Assembly (NCBI GenBank): GCA_965221935.1
Contig: CBDCSZ010000053.1
Span: forward strand, 1 to 64,000
DNA length: 64,000 nucleotides
Source of the DNA: JAPOXR01 sp965221935
GTDB lineage: Bacteria > Pseudomonadota > Alphaproteobacteria > Rhodobacterales > Rhodobacteraceae
Reading direction: 5' to 3'
The notes beneath the pieces were generated by a model. That model was not told the origin of the DNA. It saw only the letters and a program-made list of their open reading frames with translations, and ran no database searches. Of the stretch, positions 63,209 to 64,000 are shown piece by piece (position 1 is the first letter of the stretch; every line of letters starts with the position of its first letter). The position numbers and the translations under genes were made by a program.

Positions 63209-63999
63209 GTCCGTTTTGGATCCAGAAGATCTCTCAGCCCGTCGCCGATCAGATTGAACCCCATGACCGTGACGGCGATCGCCAGACCCGGAAAAAAGGA
63301 AATCCACCACTGGCCGGAAATGATCCGCGGCACGCCGAGCCCGATCATGACGCCCCATTCCGGTGTCGGCAGGTGCACGCCGAGCCCGATGAAACTCAGC
63401 CCGGCCGCATCCAGGATCGCCCATCCGCACTGCAGAGTCGACTGGACGAAAATCGGCGCCAGGCTGTTCGGGAGCAGGTGCCAGGCCAATATGCGCAGAT
63501 CGGACGCGCCGACGCCGCGCGCTGCCATCGCATAGAGCGAATTTTTGATGACAAGAAAGCGGCTGCGCGACAGGCGGGCGTAGACCGGAACATTGACAAA
63601 GGCGATGGCGATAATGAGGTTCGGAATGCTCGGACCGAGCACGCCGGCGATGGCCATGGCCAGAATGAATCCGGGAAATGCGGCAATTATGTCCATCAGC
63701 CGCATGCACACTTCGTCGATTTTGCCGCCATAGAAGCCGGCGATGACGCCAACCGATGAACCGGTGATAAGACCGAATGCGACGGCGCCCAGTCCAATGC
63801 CCAAATCGATCCGTATCCCGTACAGAACCCGTGAAAAGATATCCTCGCCGAAGATTCCGGTTCCGAACAGATGGTTCCAGGACGGGGCCTGCATCCGTTC
63901 CTTCGGGTTCAGCGCGTAAGGATCGTAGGGCGCAATCGCCGGCGCCAGCAGCCCCAGGATTGCGAGTCCGATCACGATCCCAAAGCCAAGTGCGGTGAC
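63205..63999 (-). CDS. Peptide ABC transporter permease (DppC type), 5' end outside window
   Basis: The reading frame is open to the window edge, so the start is not seen. Visible parts are the first span (GIVIGLAILGLLAPAIAPYD), PSWNHLFGTGIFGEDIFSRVLYG near the DppC extracytoplasmic loop, and the EAA-like motif YAMAARGVGASDLRILAWHLLPN before ISFFPGLAIAVTVMGFNLIGDGLRDLLDPK at the C-terminus. This matches DppC/OppC permeases. It ends in a 4-bp overlap with the DppD gene. A DppB gene is expected just upstream. Confidence 0.88.
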   Translation of the reverse strand, partial: VTALGFGIVIGLAILGLLAPAIAPYDPYALNPKERMQAPSWNHLFGTGIFGEDIFSRVLYGIRIDLGIGLGAVAFGLITGSSVGVIAGFYGGKIDEVCMRLMDIIAAFPGFILAMAIAGVLGPSIPNLIIAIAFVNVPVYARLSRSRFLVIKNSLYAMAARGVGASDLRILAWHLLPNSLAPIFVQSTLQCGWAILDAAGLSFIGLGVHLPTPEWGVMIGLGVPRIISGQWWISFFPGLAIAVTVMGFNLIGDGLRDLLDPKRT

Positions 64000-64000
64000 C

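Overview
The window is high-GC DNA whose gene content (TRAP transporter, hyuAB, FrcA-type sugar ABC transporter, Dpp-type ABC transporter, glutathione S-transferases) fits an alphaproteobacterium. The taxon is an inference; no rRNA or tRNA gene was seen. The DNA is rich in insertion sequences and broken genes. At least five transposase ORFs or remnants plus a group II intron are present. Most disrupted host genes carry single-base frameshifts, while all four full-length transposase ORFs are open.

Layout. 1-4.5 kb: truncated GST, two ArsR-family regulators (one coupled to an SRPBCC protein), a decayed IS1380 remnant, a second GST. 4.6-5.9 kb: gene fragments. 5.9-19.65 kb (minus strand): a decayed type I polyketide synthase locus. 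It reads KS-AT-DH-(linker)-ER-KR-ACP, followed by a thioester reductase and a sulfotransferase. It is interrupted by two intact ISs with exact target-site duplications, three single-base frameshifts and one nonsense codon. Removing the IS at 7151-8789 plus one TSD joins the reductase and sulfotransferase into one reading frame, so the ancestor encoded a reductase-sulfotransferase fusion. The other IS (16749-19184) encodes a Tn5-like transposase fused to an N-terminal DUF4338 (DruA-like) domain.

19.9-25 kb: an SDR (type II 3-hydroxyacyl-CoA dehydrogenase-like), a small membrane protein, an IS630 remnant and a secreted EEP-family phosphoesterase. 25.4-30.6 kb (minus): a tightly overlapping five-gene operon with a LolA-like periplasmic protein, two FtsX-type permeases, an ABC ATPase and a beta-barrel protein, probably an envelope lipid or lipoprotein export system. 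31.1-32.1 kb: a solitary SBD-HNH endonuclease resembling phosphorothioate-dependent McrA enzymes.

32.3-45.5 kb: DUF2147 protein, N-terminally truncated SDR, LacI regulator and a sugar ABC transporter (permease, single-domain ATPase, binding protein). The binding-protein gene has a frameshift and is split by an IS1380 element. That IS itself carries an ORF-less group II intron inserted in its left terminal inverted repeat. Downstream are a fatty-acid desaturase, a sterol-desaturase-family protein, a PanB-like enzyme, an aldo/keto reductase and an SMP-30 lactonase, suggesting oxidative sugar or lipid-linked metabolism.

45.8-53.4 kb: hyuB-hyuA (minus) divergent from a TRAP transporter (dctPQM) and a hypoxanthine-DNA-glycosylase-like gene. 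53.4-64 kb: a 26-bp direct repeat, an IS1634-family transposase, a frameshifted SLC13 permease, a zinc-free alcohol-dehydrogenase-like protein, a small coiled-coil membrane protein, an HNH nuclease and a dppCDF-type peptide ABC operon running off the right edge.
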